Assembly (NCBI GenBank): GCA_947624305.1 | Contig: CANQKC010000006.1 | Span: forward strand, 44,288-108,287 | Length of the DNA stretch: 64,000 bases | Direction of reading: 5' to 3' | Source: an uncultured Monoglobus sp. | GTDB lineage: Bacteria > Bacillota > Clostridia > Monoglobales > Monoglobaceae | Shown: piece after piece, positions 27,801 to 37,197 of the stretch | Layout of the letters: the number at the start of each line of letters is the position of its first letter | Position numbering within the stretch: position 1 is the stretch's first letter | The notes under the pieces: generated by a model | Database searches by the model: none | Told to the model about the DNA's origin: nothing | What the model saw: only the letters and a program-made list of their open reading frames with translations | Program-made: the position numbers and the translations under genes

Positions 27801-29662
27801 GAGTCGGAAATATCGCCCAACTCGGGCCTTTTCGCGTAGGCCGACGCTCGGTAGCTTGCTTTGTGATAACCCGACTTATTGTCTTTCGTGAGAGTCGGAG
27901 CCACGCCGATCGACGCCTCGCCGAGCGCGTCGGTGACAAGCGTCTCGCTCTCGTCCGCGAAAAAAGCGTTTTCGGTCTTGAAATTCACATCAAGGCCGGA
28001 CACGGCGGTGCCGTCAAAGAACTGTGTCTTGACGCTGTAATTTATGCTGTCGCCGATAAAGACCGCCTTTTTGTCGGCAGTCAGCTCAAGCGTGTAATCG
28101 GGCTTTTGGTATTGGTCAACGTTAAAGTATTTGGAGCGTATAACATCCTCTCCGTTTTTGATCCGTAAAACGTAACCGCCGCTGTTTAAGTTCGGCAGCG
28201 GCAGGCTGCCGCTGAACACGCCGTCCTCGCAGTCCGCGCTGACCGTGACAAGAGGCGTGTTGCCGCCCGAATAATAACTGTTGTTGTAGACCTCGGCGAT
28301 AAGACTTTTCGGCTCTTCTCCGGCGATCGCCTTGACCGCGCCCCAGAAATACAATGTATCGTCGGGCATATAAAGGTCACGGTCAAATTCCAGAGCCGAA
28401 AAATATTTGTTTTCTCTGTTATAAAAATCATAATTATAAACTAAGAAAACGGCGCTCTCTCCGTCCGTCTCGGCTTTGATCAGCCGAACTTCCTCATCAT
28501 ATGTGTCCGCGGCATCAAGCCAAGCGAGGCCCGAGGCGTCGGAAACCGCCTCGCCCAAGCCGTCCGAGCTGAAGCGCGCGCCCGCGCAGGGCCCGCCGCT
28601 GCTCACGTTGTTCGTCCAGATAAGATACCCGTCATTGTCCCTCGTAATATACGCGCCGATGTCGGTTGACTGTATCAGCACGCGCTCGGTTTTGTCCTCC
28701 ACACTGAGCTCGGCAAGATAAAATCCGTTCTCAAGGGCTCGCGGCAGATCTATGTAAGTCACTCTGTAAGTCTCTTTATCCTCGTCGGCCTTTTGCGAAA
28801 AGCTCATAAGCTCGGCTCCGCGCCTTTCCGCAAGCTGCGCCATGTTAATATCCTCGGCGAAATGCGCCTCCGCGTCTTCGGCGGCGACAGCGTAAACCTT
28901 CACCGCGATATCAATATCCTTTCCGTCCTCGCGGTGAGCGTAAACCGCCAGCACAGGCGCGGTGTCTGTGGGAGTTTCAACATAATTTGAATAGGCCGAA
29001 AGATACACGCCGCTGTTCCGCTCTTCCTCTTCTCCCTCGGTGGTGAACGTGAAGCGGCAGACTTCTCCCAAAGTCTCGCCGTTTTGGCGGACGATGTCCT
29101 TTGAAAGCTTAACGGTATATTCGGCGGCGCGCTCAAGCGGCGCGTCCGGCACAAACACGGCGGTTTTGTCATGCTTCTCCCAGCTTCCCGCAACGTTCGG
29201 CTTTATTTCAAATCCGTTTTTGACCTGCTCTAAATCAAAATCATCGTGCGAAAACGCGATCTCAATTCCGGTGTTGACCGGAACACTGTCCGCCATGCCG
29301 CCGGGCAGAGTGCTCTCAACGCGGAATTTCTCGGCGGTCTGGAACGTCCATACCGCGGGCTCCTCGCCCTCAAGCCTGAAGGTGTAAAGCTTGTTGTAGG
29401 TCAGGGGCGCGTCGGGCGTAACCAGAAAAGAGCCGTCTTCGTTCGGCGTGACCGTCGTTGTTATCGTGTCGTTAATCATGATCTGCGGCTCCGCGCCCGC
29501 GCCGGTCAACACATAGGCGCTGTCGGGCATAACTCCGGTCGAGTCATACGAGACGGGCGTGAGGCTCATGCCTCCCCGATACGCCGTCTCCGCGGCGCCG
29601 ACCGGAACAAAAACAGCGGCAATGAGCGCCGCGATCAATAAAACCGAAACAATTTTTTTCAT
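24881..29662 (-). CDS. Secreted alpha-2-macroglobulin-like protein lacking a canonical thioester
   Basis: A 1593-residue protein with a signal peptide (about 1-24). An Ig-like Big_5-type domain lies near 110-215 and several macroglobulin-type beta domains follow. The A2M core motif is at about 985-1025 (EFKDTASFISLKTDENGIAS followed by FTLPDNITSWRATV). The helical thioester-domain region follows, but where CxEQ is expected it has YLCGDRLDQR, with Cys1186 and Gln1192 six positions apart, so an internal thioester is unlikely. The family traps proteases; bacterial forms are usually lipoproteins beside pbpC, but here there is no lipobox Cys and no pbpC. The final codons and stop come from the adjacent repeat. 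A substrate-binding or adhesive role is possible. Confidence 0.85.
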   Translation of the reverse strand: MKKIVSVLLIAALIAAVFVPVGAAETAYRGGMSLTPVSYDSTGVMPDSAYVLTGAGAEPQIMINDTITTTVTPNEDGSFLVTPDAPLTYNKLYTFRLEGEEPAVWTFQTAEKFRVESTLPGGMADSVPVNTGIEIAFSHDDFDLEQVKNGFEIKPNVAGSWEKHDKTAVFVPDAPLERAAEYTVKLSKDIVRQNGETLGEVCRFTFTTEGEEEERNSGVYLSAYSNYVETPTDTAPVLAVYAHREDGKDIDIAVKVYAVAAEDAEAHFAEDINMAQLAERRGAELMSFSQKADEDKETYRVTYIDLPRALENGFYLAELSVEDKTERVLIQSTDIGAYITRDNDGYLIWTNNVSSGGPCAGARFSSDGLGEAVSDASGLAWLDAADTYDEEVRLIKAETDGESAVFLVYNYDFYNRENKYFSALEFDRDLYMPDDTLYFWGAVKAIAGEEPKSLIAEVYNNSYYSGGNTPLVTVSADCEDGVFSGSLPLPNLNSGGYVLRIKNGEDVIRSKYFNVDQYQKPDYTLELTADKKAVFIGDSINYSVKTQFFDGTAVSGLDVNFKTENAFFADESETLVTDALGEASIGVAPTLTKDNKSGYHKASYRASAYAKRPELGDISDSTVTEILLNDIGIGVKSEFKDGTSVISLHSDLLTVDKVNGGEGERINGDDYISGPDAGRAIRCELKYNYYEERQTGTGYDYINKKSYPTYAYDEKAVTAASFDLTTDGEGNAEYSFTSDRNEGMGGYYTLDISCADNRGEAYVDNDNYIRTTEHRVSPYSYGYRPDGYDISCDKENYDIGESVNVSVTKGGEPAPDGRFLFLKDCNGIKDAAVATSGAYATVFDGLPGICVNCVVFDPESGYTDIGFAEAEYDTEKSRLSFEISTDKEEYAPGESCEITVKVFGPDGTPAAANVNISVVDEALFELSDYVPNTLEQLYGRFYSTLNEVYSSHQMLKYESPMAAEAAFATGGGGSNDSASSRDAARVRSEFKDTASFISLKTDENGIASASFTLPDNITSWRATVSAVTDDMAAGNDSRAIKVTMPAFISYTMSKTYMAGDSPMIGVSLYGSALGGDEDVVFTAYDGVQYATAQGKPFERMYIPLSMDGTLGLRALIISAEVNGAAVDSVQTAFEVVDTYNMTEQATEYSSPYEPIISQSDRSVKVIFSDESRASLLNDIYYMRYLCGDRLDQRVSMTKALELLNKYYEYECEIPDTDWSAYQSEDGGIKLLPYGESEPELTAMLTPYIEEHIDRDRLCEYLASIEGSAKVLYSRAVLREPVLDEIEAMSAADNLSAVEYLYLALAYCELGELDKAADIFESRVEAAGLIEDYGTMMRIRGGETADTILESTAVGALVALRLGMDSAAKLYGYTAANSTDDILINIERLAYISETADTLPAESGSVSYQLYGQTFETELRGGGCHTVTVPAAFLPEFKVLSASESIRMLSVSRVKMNVDETLSPDVSVERVYSNSASGEITNAFSENDIVKITFNVEFSEAAPDGGYVITDYLPSGLTPILNGRRDTGSFMFYYGGGQQVRLYAYPDKNNKDTCSYYARVTSPGNFTADSAVIQNTHSTNIIAATGKDNVVISN

Positions 29663-29842
29663 ATAATCGTCCTCCTGTCTGTTTTAAAATGAAATACAAT
29701 TGTCATCTATTATCTTAGACTTGATTATACCACAAAAAGTTGCAAAAATAATAAAAATTCCTGCACAAAAAATCATTATAAAATTTGTATATATTGCACA
29801 AAGAGGGGGGTCACACACCGCTTGGCGCGCCGCGTATTCCGG

Positions 29843-30763
29843 CTATAAAAAGCTGATCATCACATTGACAAATCCCATCAAAAAGCCCAGCAGGGCGCCC
29901 AGCCACACGATCGCGCTAAGTTCCTTTTTCATGACCGAGAACACGAGCTCCTCGAGCTTGCGCGCGTCATAGCCGTTTATCTTGTCCTCGACTATTTTGG
30001 CGATGTCGACCACCGCCAGAATTTTCGGCAGATCGTTCTCGATCGTCCGTCTGTAAATATCGACGGCGGCCCGCTCAAGACGCGGCTTTTCGCCCTCCAG
30101 CCTTTCGCCGATGACCGAAAGCTTGGTGTCCATGATGCGGTCAACCTCGCCGCCCAGCGCCCCGCCGACGATCTCCTCGGAATTTTCCGAAACCAGTCTG
30201 TCGATCGTTTTGCCCAGCGGCTCGGCCATGCTCTCTATCATGCTGTCGTCGATCATCTTCGCGAAAACCGCCTTAAGGCTGCCCGACTCGACGTACTTGT
30301 CGCGGGTCGAGGTTATGACTTTTTTCGCGATCTGCGTCCCGAAGTTGAATTTTGATAAGCGGTCGTGGATAAGACCCGTGACGTCGGCGGTCATACGCTC
30401 GGCCATGCTGTCCACAAGCTCCTTGTCGGTCTTTTCGTAAAGCGACTGACGAAGCGTGTTTTTGCTGTTTTTTAACCGATCGACCGCTCCGCCGACCATA
30501 TTTTTAATCCCGCCGATAAGCTTGTCCGAGAGCAGAGTCTCGCGCAGGGTCGCGCTGCTTAAAAGCTCGCCGCTGATGACCTTGCCGATCGTGCCCGCTA
30601 TTCTGCCTTTCTCTTTGGGAATAAGGCCGGGAGTGAACGGCACTTTGAAGCGGCCTATGTATTTCGCCTCGTAGGGACGGAGCAGCATCTTAATCGCGAT
30701 GCTGTTTGTAATATAACCGATTATAAGGCCCATGATCGGGCCTGCGATAAGCTGAATATTCAT
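29843..30763 (-). CDS. DUF445 family membrane protein
   Basis: A 306-residue protein. The N-terminal membrane segment PIMGLIIGYITNSIAIKMLL and the KVPFTPGLIPKEKGRIAGTI signature define DUF445 (YheB-like). A long helical, charged middle region is followed by a C-terminal membrane helix (IVWLGALLGFLMGFVNVMI). B. subtilis YheB has no firmly known function; membrane-associated coiled-coil behaviour is inferred. It is transcribed divergently from mscL, each with its own promoter. The 180 bases between this gene and the macroglobulin start hold no recognised gene. Confidence 0.9.
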   Translation of the reverse strand: MNIQLIAGPIMGLIIGYITNSIAIKMLLRPYEAKYIGRFKVPFTPGLIPKEKGRIAGTIGKVISGELLSSATLRETLLSDKLIGGIKNMVGGAVDRLKNSKNTLRQSLYEKTDKELVDSMAERMTADVTGLIHDRLSKFNFGTQIAKKVITSTRDKYVESGSLKAVFAKMIDDSMIESMAEPLGKTIDRLVSENSEEIVGGALGGEVDRIMDTKLSVIGERLEGEKPRLERAAVDIYRRTIENDLPKILAVVDIAKIVEDKINGYDARKLEELVFSVMKKELSAIVWLGALLGFLMGFVNVMISFL

Positions 30764-30794
30764 AGCGATACCTCACATTTTGCGGTTTTATATA

Positions 30795-30823
30795 ATTTTA
30801 TCACAAAATATAAAGTTTATCAA
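30795..30823 (-). promoter_or_regulatory. Promoter of the DUF445 gene
   Basis: On the minus strand TTGATA (30823-30818) and TAAAAT (30800-30795), 17 bp apart, about 30 bp before the start codon. Confidence 0.65.
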
Positions 30824-30832
30824 GAAAAAAGC

Positions 30833-30861
30833 TTGTAATATGAAAGTTCATATGCTATAAT
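30833..30861 (+). promoter_or_regulatory. Promoter of mscL
   Basis: TTGTAA (30833-30838) and TATAAT (30856-30861), 17 bp apart, 51 bp before the mscL ATG. Back-to-back with the DUF445 promoter. Confidence 0.75.
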
Positions 30862-30912
30862 ATGAAATTAGAAACAAAATATTACAAAATTTGCAAAAAA
30901 GGAGGGAAATTC

Positions 30913-31320
30913 ATGGGTATCATTAAAGAATTTAAGGAGTTTATCGCTCAGGGCAACGTTATGGACCTGGCAGTCGGCGTTATCATCGGCGGAGCCTTCA
31001 AGACAATTGTTGACTCGCTGACCAATGACATCATCTCGCCTATCCTCGGCTTTGTCGGCGGCGTTGACTTCTCGGATCTGTCAGTGACGATCGCGGGCGT
31101 TGAGCTTAAATACGGCTCGTTCATAACTGCGGTGATCAACTTCCTTATCATGGCCGTTATCATCTTCTTTATGGTCAAGGCCGTAAACAAGGTCATGAGC
31201 CTCGGCAAGAAGAAGGAAGAAGTCGTTGAGGAAGTCACCACAAAGGTATGTCCTTACTGCAAGAGCGAGATCGACAAGGACGCCACAAAATGTCCTCATT
31301 GTACATCCGAAGTTAAATAA
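30913..31320 (+). CDS. mscL: Large-conductance mechanosensitive channel with C-terminal zinc ribbon
   Basis: A 135-residue channel. The start is [20 protein letters not shown], after an AAAGGAGG site; an earlier in-frame ATG lacks one. TM1 is [19 protein letters not shown] and TM2 is [21 protein letters not shown], with an extracellular loop between, the standard MscL fold that opens under hypo-osmotic stress. Unlike the E. coli protein it ends in a two-CxxC zinc ribbon (CPYC...CPHC, about residues 112-131) in place of the usual C-terminal helical bundle tail. A strong terminator follows. Confidence 0.96.
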   Translation: MGIIKEFKEFIAQGNVMDLAVGVIIGGAFKTIVDSLTNDIISPILGFVGGVDFSDLSVTIAGVELKYGSFITAVINFLIMAVIIFFMVKAVNKVMSLGKKKEEVVEEVTTKVCPYCKSEIDKDATKCPHCTSEVK

Positions 31321-31332
31321 TGACAGCTTAAC

Positions 31333-31365
31333 AAAAACCCGCCTTTTCAAAAAAGGCGGGTTTTT
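31333..31365 (+). terminator. Intrinsic terminator of mscL
   Basis: A 15-bp stem including AAACCCGCCTTTT and its complement, 3-base loop, with T-run; starts 12 bp after the mscL stop. Confidence 0.92.
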
Positions 31366-31392
31366 GCGTTATTATTCGTTTTCATATAATCG

Positions 31393-31542
31393 GGCGGATA
31401 ATATCCGCCAACATAGTGATTAGTAATTAGTGAATAGTTTCCCCTCTCAGTCAGCTTCGCTGACAGCTCCCCCCAAGGGGAGCCAAACTGGGTGGATTGT
31501 CCGCCCCCTAGTTCCTAGGCCCTATTCCCTAGTCCCTACGTT
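31393..31542. repeat. Repeat element overlapping the 3' end of atpC
   Basis: Begins with the near-perfect palindrome GGCGGATAATATCCGCC (31393-31409). Then a 133-bp unit runs from AACATAG (31410) to CTACGTT (31536-31542). It contains the hairpin GTCAGC-TTC-GCTGAC (31450-31464), followed by an AGCTCCCCCC...GGGGAGC segment, and ends in AT-rich CTAGTTCCTAG-like sequence. The same parts occur at 23921-24901 and 44263-44676, here in inverted hairpin orientation relative to 44648. The last codons and stop of atpC lie inside it. Confidence 0.85.
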
Positions 31543-31954
31543 GTGTGTTATGTCCCGACACTTTAAGGCGGGAAATGGCGCGGTTGAGGGCGGCCTGGGT
31601 CTGGTAGTATTCCTTTATGCTCTGCTTCTGGCGCAGCGCCTCCTTGGCTCTGTCCTCGGCGGCCTGCGCCCGCTTAACGTCGATCTCCTCGGGACGCTCG
31701 ACCGTGTCGGCAAGCAGCGTGACATGATCGGGCATTATCTCGATAATGCCCGTGCTGACCGCCGCGTAGTTCCACTCGCCGTCGATCTTATAGCGCAGCT
31801 CGCCCTCGTTGGTGCATGTCACCATTGTCTCATGGCGGGGCAGCACACCCATCTCGCCGTCAAGACCGGGGAACACCAGCATCTCGCACGGCCCGTTATA
31901 AAACGGGCGATCGCTGGCGAGTATATTAAGTTTAAAGGTCTTGTTTTCGCTCAT
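31529..31954 (-). CDS. atpC: ATP synthase F1 epsilon subunit
   Basis: A 141-residue rotor subunit. The N-terminal beta-sandwich contains FKLNILASDRPFYNGPCEML and FPGLDGEMGVLPRHETMV. The C-terminal helical hairpin (about 90-130) includes RAQAAEDRAKEALRQK. The last gene of the atp operon, 14 bp after atpD. Its final residues, about QRRD plus the stop, are encoded by the AACGTAGGGACTAG end of a non-coding repeat, so the native C-terminus may have been replaced. The core domains are intact. Confidence 0.95.
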   Translation of the reverse strand: MSENKTFKLNILASDRPFYNGPCEMLVFPGLDGEMGVLPRHETMVTCTNEGELRYKIDGEWNYAAVSTGIIEIMPDHVTLLADTVERPEEIDVKRAQAAEDRAKEALRQKQSIKEYYQTQAALNRAISRLKVSGHNTQRRD

Positions 31955-31968
31955 ATCCGCCTCCGGCG

Positions 31969-33465
<1,497 letters not shown>

Positions 33466-34350
33466 CTATTTCCTGTGCTTTGCTCCGCTCACTACCTCGG
33501 TTATCTCCTGGGTTATCGCCGCCTGACGCGCGCGGTTGAACGAAAGGTTAAGATCCTGTATCATATCCTTGGCGCTCTTGGTGGCCGAGTCCATCGCCCT
33601 CATTCTCGCCGCCTGTTCCGCCGCGAAGGATTCGACCATCGCTCCGTACAGTATGCCTTTCGCGTATCTCGGAACGAGGTTCATCATAACCTCCTCGGGC
33701 GACGGATCAAACGTCGCGTCCGCATGTATCTCATGCACGCCCATTTTTTTAAGATCGCTGAACTTGGTCCTGCGGAACGGCAAAAGCTGCAACACCTTCG
33801 CCTCCTCCTTTACTCCGCCCGTTTCGACGGTGTAGACCACATAAACGTCGTCAAGCTCCTCCTTGATGAATTTGTCGAGCATAATCTGCGTTATGTCCTC
33901 GGCGCGGTACATGGTCGGGTTCTGGGCCGTGTATCTGAAATATCCCTCGTACGGAATTTTTTTGCGGGCGAAATACATCCTTCCCACCTGGCCTATGATA
34001 AACAGCTTGATCTCGCCGCCCTTGGCCATTTCCTCCTCGGCAAGCTTCAGCACGTTATGGTTATACGCGCCCGCCATGCCCTTGTCGCCCGTGATGATTA
34101 TAAATCCCTTTTTGCGTTTTTCGTTCGGGATCTCGTCGCGGCGGTGAAAATACGGGTTGCTTGTGTGGGGAGTGTGCCTTAAAATATGCGCGATCGTGTC
34201 CTGAAGGGTATAGAAATAAGGCTCGGTGTCGTCGAGCTTCTTTTTCGCCTGTTTCATTTTCGATGAGGCGATGAGGAACATTGCGTTCGTTATTTTCATA
34301 ATGTCGTTAACGCTCCTCATGCGCTCCTTGATCTCGCGAATATTCGGCAT
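33466..34350 (-). CDS. atpG: ATP synthase F1 gamma subunit
   Basis: The 294-residue central stalk. The N-terminal helix MPNIREIKERMRSVNDIMKITN and C-terminal helix SFNRARQAAITQEITEVVSG form the rotor coiled coil. The Rossmann-like middle includes ITGDKGMAGAYNHNV, where GLCG or GLAG is more common. It starts 4 bp after the fused atpH-atpA stop, with its CAGGAG site formed by the last codons of the fusion gene, so translation is coupled. Confidence 0.96.
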   Translation of the reverse strand: MPNIREIKERMRSVNDIMKITNAMFLIASSKMKQAKKKLDDTEPYFYTLQDTIAHILRHTPHTSNPYFHRRDEIPNEKRKKGFIIITGDKGMAGAYNHNVLKLAEEEMAKGGEIKLFIIGQVGRMYFARKKIPYEGYFRYTAQNPTMYRAEDITQIMLDKFIKEELDDVYVVYTVETGGVKEEAKVLQLLPFRRTKFSDLKKMGVHEIHADATFDPSPEEVMMNLVPRYAKGILYGAMVESFAAEQAARMRAMDSATKSAKDMIQDLNLSFNRARQAAITQEITEVVSGAKHRK

Positions 34351-34354
34351 TTTT

Positions 34355-36385
34355 CTACTCCTGTTCCGCGTCCTCGGGCGCGCCGAATTTTTCCTCTATA
34401 AACATTTTGCCGAGCTCGGCGATCCTGTCCTCGGCCTCGTCCGAGATCTCGCCGCTTTCCTCGATCGACGCGACAAGCTCCGCGTCGCGCAGAGCCGCGA
34501 AGTCGGGGAACTCCTCTCTGAACTGTCTTATCTTTTCGACCGGTATGTCAAGCAGGACCTTCTTTTTGCTCGCCGCCAGCAGCAAAACCTGCGCGGTCAT
34601 TGACAGCGGATTTAAAAGCGGCTGCTTTAAAAGCTCCATGATCCGGTCGCCGTTCGCCAGAAGCTCCTTGGTGGCCGGGTCGAGGTCAGAGCTGAACTGC
34701 GTGAAAACTTCCATTTCGCGATACTGCGCAAGATCTATGCGCAGGTGGCCCGCCGCCTTTTTCATCGCCTTGCTCTGCGCGGCGCCGCCCACGCGGGACA
34801 CGGACAGGCCCACGTTTACCGCTGGGCGCATGCCCGCGAAAAACAGCGAGCTTTCCAGAAATATCTGGCCGTCGGTTATCGAGATAACATTGGTCGGGAT
34901 ATAGGCCGAAACATCGCCCGCCTGCGTCTCGATTATAGGCAACGCGGTGATTGAGCCGCCGCCGTGAGCCTCGTCAAGGCGGCTGGAGCGCTCGAGCAGT
35001 CTCGAGTGCAGATAGAACACGTCGCCGGGATAGGCCTCTCGTCCGGGCGGCCTCTCGAGCAGCAGCGACATGGCGCGATACGCCACGGCATGCTTTGAAA
35101 GATCGTCATAGACGATAAGCACGTCTCTGCCGCGGCGCATAAAATATTCCGCCATCGCGGTGCCCGCGTAGGGCGCGATGTATTGCAGCGACGCCGGATC
35201 GCTGGCCGAGGCCGACACGACGATCGTGTAGTCCATGGCTCCGGTTTTTTCAAAGTCGTTAACGAGCTTGGCCACGGTCGACGCCTTCTGTCCGATCGCG
35301 ACATAGACACAGATAACGTTCTTGCCCTTCTGGTTGACTATCGTGTCAACGGCGATCGCGGTCTTTCCGGTCTGTCTGTCGCCTATTATAAGCTCCCTCT
35401 GGCCGCGGCCTATCGGGAACATGCTGTCGATCGTGAGAATTCCGGTCTCCATAGGCACCGTTACCGGCTGTCTGTCGATAACTCTCGGCGCGGGGCTTTC
35501 GATCGGATAGAAATCATCCCTCACTATCTCCCCTCCGCCGTCGATCGGCTCGCCTATCGCGTTGACCACGCGGCCTATCAGTCCATTGCCCACAGGCACA
35601 CCGGCGGGGCGGCCCGACCTCTTGACCTTTGATCCCTCGTGCAGGCCGTGATCGCTGCCGAGCAACACACAGCTCACCGTGAACTCCTCAAGGCCCTGGA
35701 CCATGCCCTTGACTCCCGTTTCAAATATAACCATTTCGCCGTACATGGCGTTGCTGAGCCCGTACACAATAACAATGCCGTCGCCCATCGACGAGATCGT
35801 TCCCACGTCCTCAACCGCCATTTCGGCGTCAAAATCGTTTATTTCATTTCTGAGGACCGACACCACGTCGGGGCTTTTGGCCTCGCTGCGCTTGAGCTTT
35901 TGGCGCATCTTTTCAAGGGCGTTCAGCGCACTGTTGTCAAAAACCTTGCCGTTTACCGTCAGGCGGTAGCCCTTGAGCAGGCTCTTGTTCTCCACAAGAT
36001 TGAGCTTGACGCTTTTCGCCTTGTATTTGCGGAGCAGCGTCCGCTTTGTTTCCTCAATGTCGCGCTCCGACAGCGGATCGGCGTATTCAAGCGTTCCCTC
36101 GACCACCGAGTTGCGGCGGTTGCGGACAGCCGAATAAGCCTCCTCAAGCGAGTCGAACACGTCCATATCGTCATGCTCGCAGATCTCGCGGATTATATTC
36201 TCAAACCCGTTTTTAAAAAGCTGATCGATCACCGCGTCCTTATGCGCCTTGCTGACGGCGGGATTTCTGAGCGCCTCTCTGAGCTCCTTTGACTCAAGCG
36301 GCGCGAAGTCGCTCTTGTCAAGATAGGGGCAGATGTCAAACAAGGCCTCGCCGTAGTGCATCGCGGCTTTTGTGACCTTAATCAT
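34355..36385 (-). CDS. atpH-atpA: ATP synthase delta-alpha fusion protein
   Basis: A single 676-residue frame. Residues about 1-168 are the F1 delta (OSCP) subunit: YGEALFDI, the [19 protein letters not shown] helix, and the C-terminal [20 protein letters not shown]. Its N-terminal bundle seems about 15-20 residues shorter than usual. Residues about 170-676 are a full-length alpha subunit: [19 protein letters not shown], Walker A GDRQTGKT at 335-342, and the C-terminal helical domain. The junction ([14 protein letters not shown]) replaces only the first few alpha residues. No stop codon or clear internal ribosome-binding site was seen; GTG codons near the junction are the only candidates. The start overlaps atpF by 8 bp. 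One delta is needed per three alpha, so the fusion is functionally puzzling. Confidence 0.95.
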   Translation of the reverse strand: MIKVTKAAMHYGEALFDICPYLDKSDFAPLESKELREALRNPAVSKAHKDAVIDQLFKNGFENIIREICEHDDMDVFDSLEEAYSAVRNRRNSVVEGTLEYADPLSERDIEETKRTLLRKYKAKSVKLNLVENKSLLKGYRLTVNGKVFDNSALNALEKMRQKLKRSEAKSPDVVSVLRNEINDFDAEMAVEDVGTISSMGDGIVIVYGLSNAMYGEMVIFETGVKGMVQGLEEFTVSCVLLGSDHGLHEGSKVKRSGRPAGVPVGNGLIGRVVNAIGEPIDGGGEIVRDDFYPIESPAPRVIDRQPVTVPMETGILTIDSMFPIGRGQRELIIGDRQTGKTAIAVDTIVNQKGKNVICVYVAIGQKASTVAKLVNDFEKTGAMDYTIVVSASASDPASLQYIAPYAGTAMAEYFMRRGRDVLIVYDDLSKHAVAYRAMSLLLERPPGREAYPGDVFYLHSRLLERSSRLDEAHGGGSITALPIIETQAGDVSAYIPTNVISITDGQIFLESSLFFAGMRPAVNVGLSVSRVGGAAQSKAMKKAAGHLRIDLAQYREMEVFTQFSSDLDPATKELLANGDRIMELLKQPLLNPLSMTAQVLLLAASKKKVLLDIPVEKIRQFREEFPDFAALRDAELVASIEESGEISDEAEDRIAELGKMFIEEKFGAPEDAEQE

Positions 36386-36857
36386 CGCTCTCACCTACCT
36401 GTCTTAAGAAGCTGCTGATAGAGGTCTCGGAAACATCTCCCTGCTCCATGGCCTTGTGCGCCGCCCTGAGAGCGATGTCGGCGATCTCGGAGCGCATCTC
36501 CTTCATGGCCTGCTCTCTGTCAAGCTCAATCTGCTTTTCGGCACTTTTGATTATGTTGTCGGCGTCGTTTTTGGCCTTGTCAATTATCTTTTCGCGCTGG
36601 ACCTTCGCGTTGTCGGTGGCCTCTTTTATTATCGCGTCGGCCCGGGCGCCGGCGTTTTTAAGCTCCGAAGCGTATTTCGCCTTAAGCTCCGCCGCGTCTT
36701 TTTTAGCATCCTCGGCGTCGTCGAGAGATTTTTTTATCGAGGCGGCGCGCTTGTCCAGTATCTTCATAACCGGCTTATAGAGAAAAATACGCAGCAAAAG
36801 GAACAGGATGATTATGTTCACAAAGATCCAGATTATATTCCAGTTTAAGTTAAGCAT
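36378..36857 (-). CDS. atpF: ATP synthase Fo b subunit
   Basis: A 159-residue peripheral stalk subunit. An N-terminal membrane helix (about residues 5-27, [20 protein letters not shown]) is followed by a long charged coiled coil with Ala- and Lys-rich heptads. Length is usual. The stop overlaps the start of the delta-alpha fusion (ATGATTAA), implying coupled translation. In this machine b must bind the delta part of the fusion at the top of F1. Confidence 0.96.
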   Translation of the reverse strand: MLNLNWNIIWIFVNIIILFLLLRIFLYKPVMKILDKRAASIKKSLDDAEDAKKDAAELKAKYASELKNAGARADAIIKEATDNAKVQREKIIDKAKNDADNIIKSAEKQIELDREQAMKEMRSEIADIALRAAHKAMEQGDVSETSISSFLRQVGESDD

Positions 36858-36901
36858 CTTTATCGACCTCCGTTATTGCTGATTTCCGATCACGCGCTGT
36901 C

Positions 36902-37126
36902 CTATCCGAGGAACAGTATGATCATGATAGCGATAACGAAGCCGTAGATCGCGGTGGCCTCCGCCAGAGCGCAGCCCAGCAGCAGCGTCTTGTTAATATC
37001 GCCCTTCGCCTCGGGCTGTCTCGCTATGGCCTCGGCCGCCTTGGATGTGGCAATTCCTATTCCTATACCCGCTCCGAGTCCCGTGAGCGCCGCAATGCCG
37101 GCGCCGACTGCTATTAATGCTCCCAT
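36902..37126 (-). CDS. atpE: ATP synthase Fo c subunit
   Basis: A 74-residue two-helix proteolipid that forms the c-ring. The polar loop is ARQPEAKGD. The ion carboxylate is Glu56 in ALAEATAIYGF. Aligned with the Na+-binding Ilyobacter c subunit, the helix-1 Gln is Ile23 and the Ser after the Glu is Ala57, while Thr58 and Tyr61 are kept. The loss of Gln and Ser ligands argues for H+ rather than Na+ coupling. Located between atpB and atpF as usual. Confidence 0.96.
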   Translation of the reverse strand: MGALIAVGAGIAALTGLGAGIGIGIATSKAAEAIARQPEAKGDINKTLLLGCALAEATAIYGFVIAIMIILFLG

Positions 37127-37197
37127 AAATATGCATCTCCTTTTATCATTATATATATGTTTGAAAAATTATTTACATTGTCACGCTGCGCGGCATG

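Noticed and set aside
34355..36385. Treating the delta-alpha frame as two genes with a missed stop
   Set aside because: The frame is open across the junction and alpha homology resumes within a few residues, so the sequence as given encodes a fusion; a sequencing error remains possible but is not visible.
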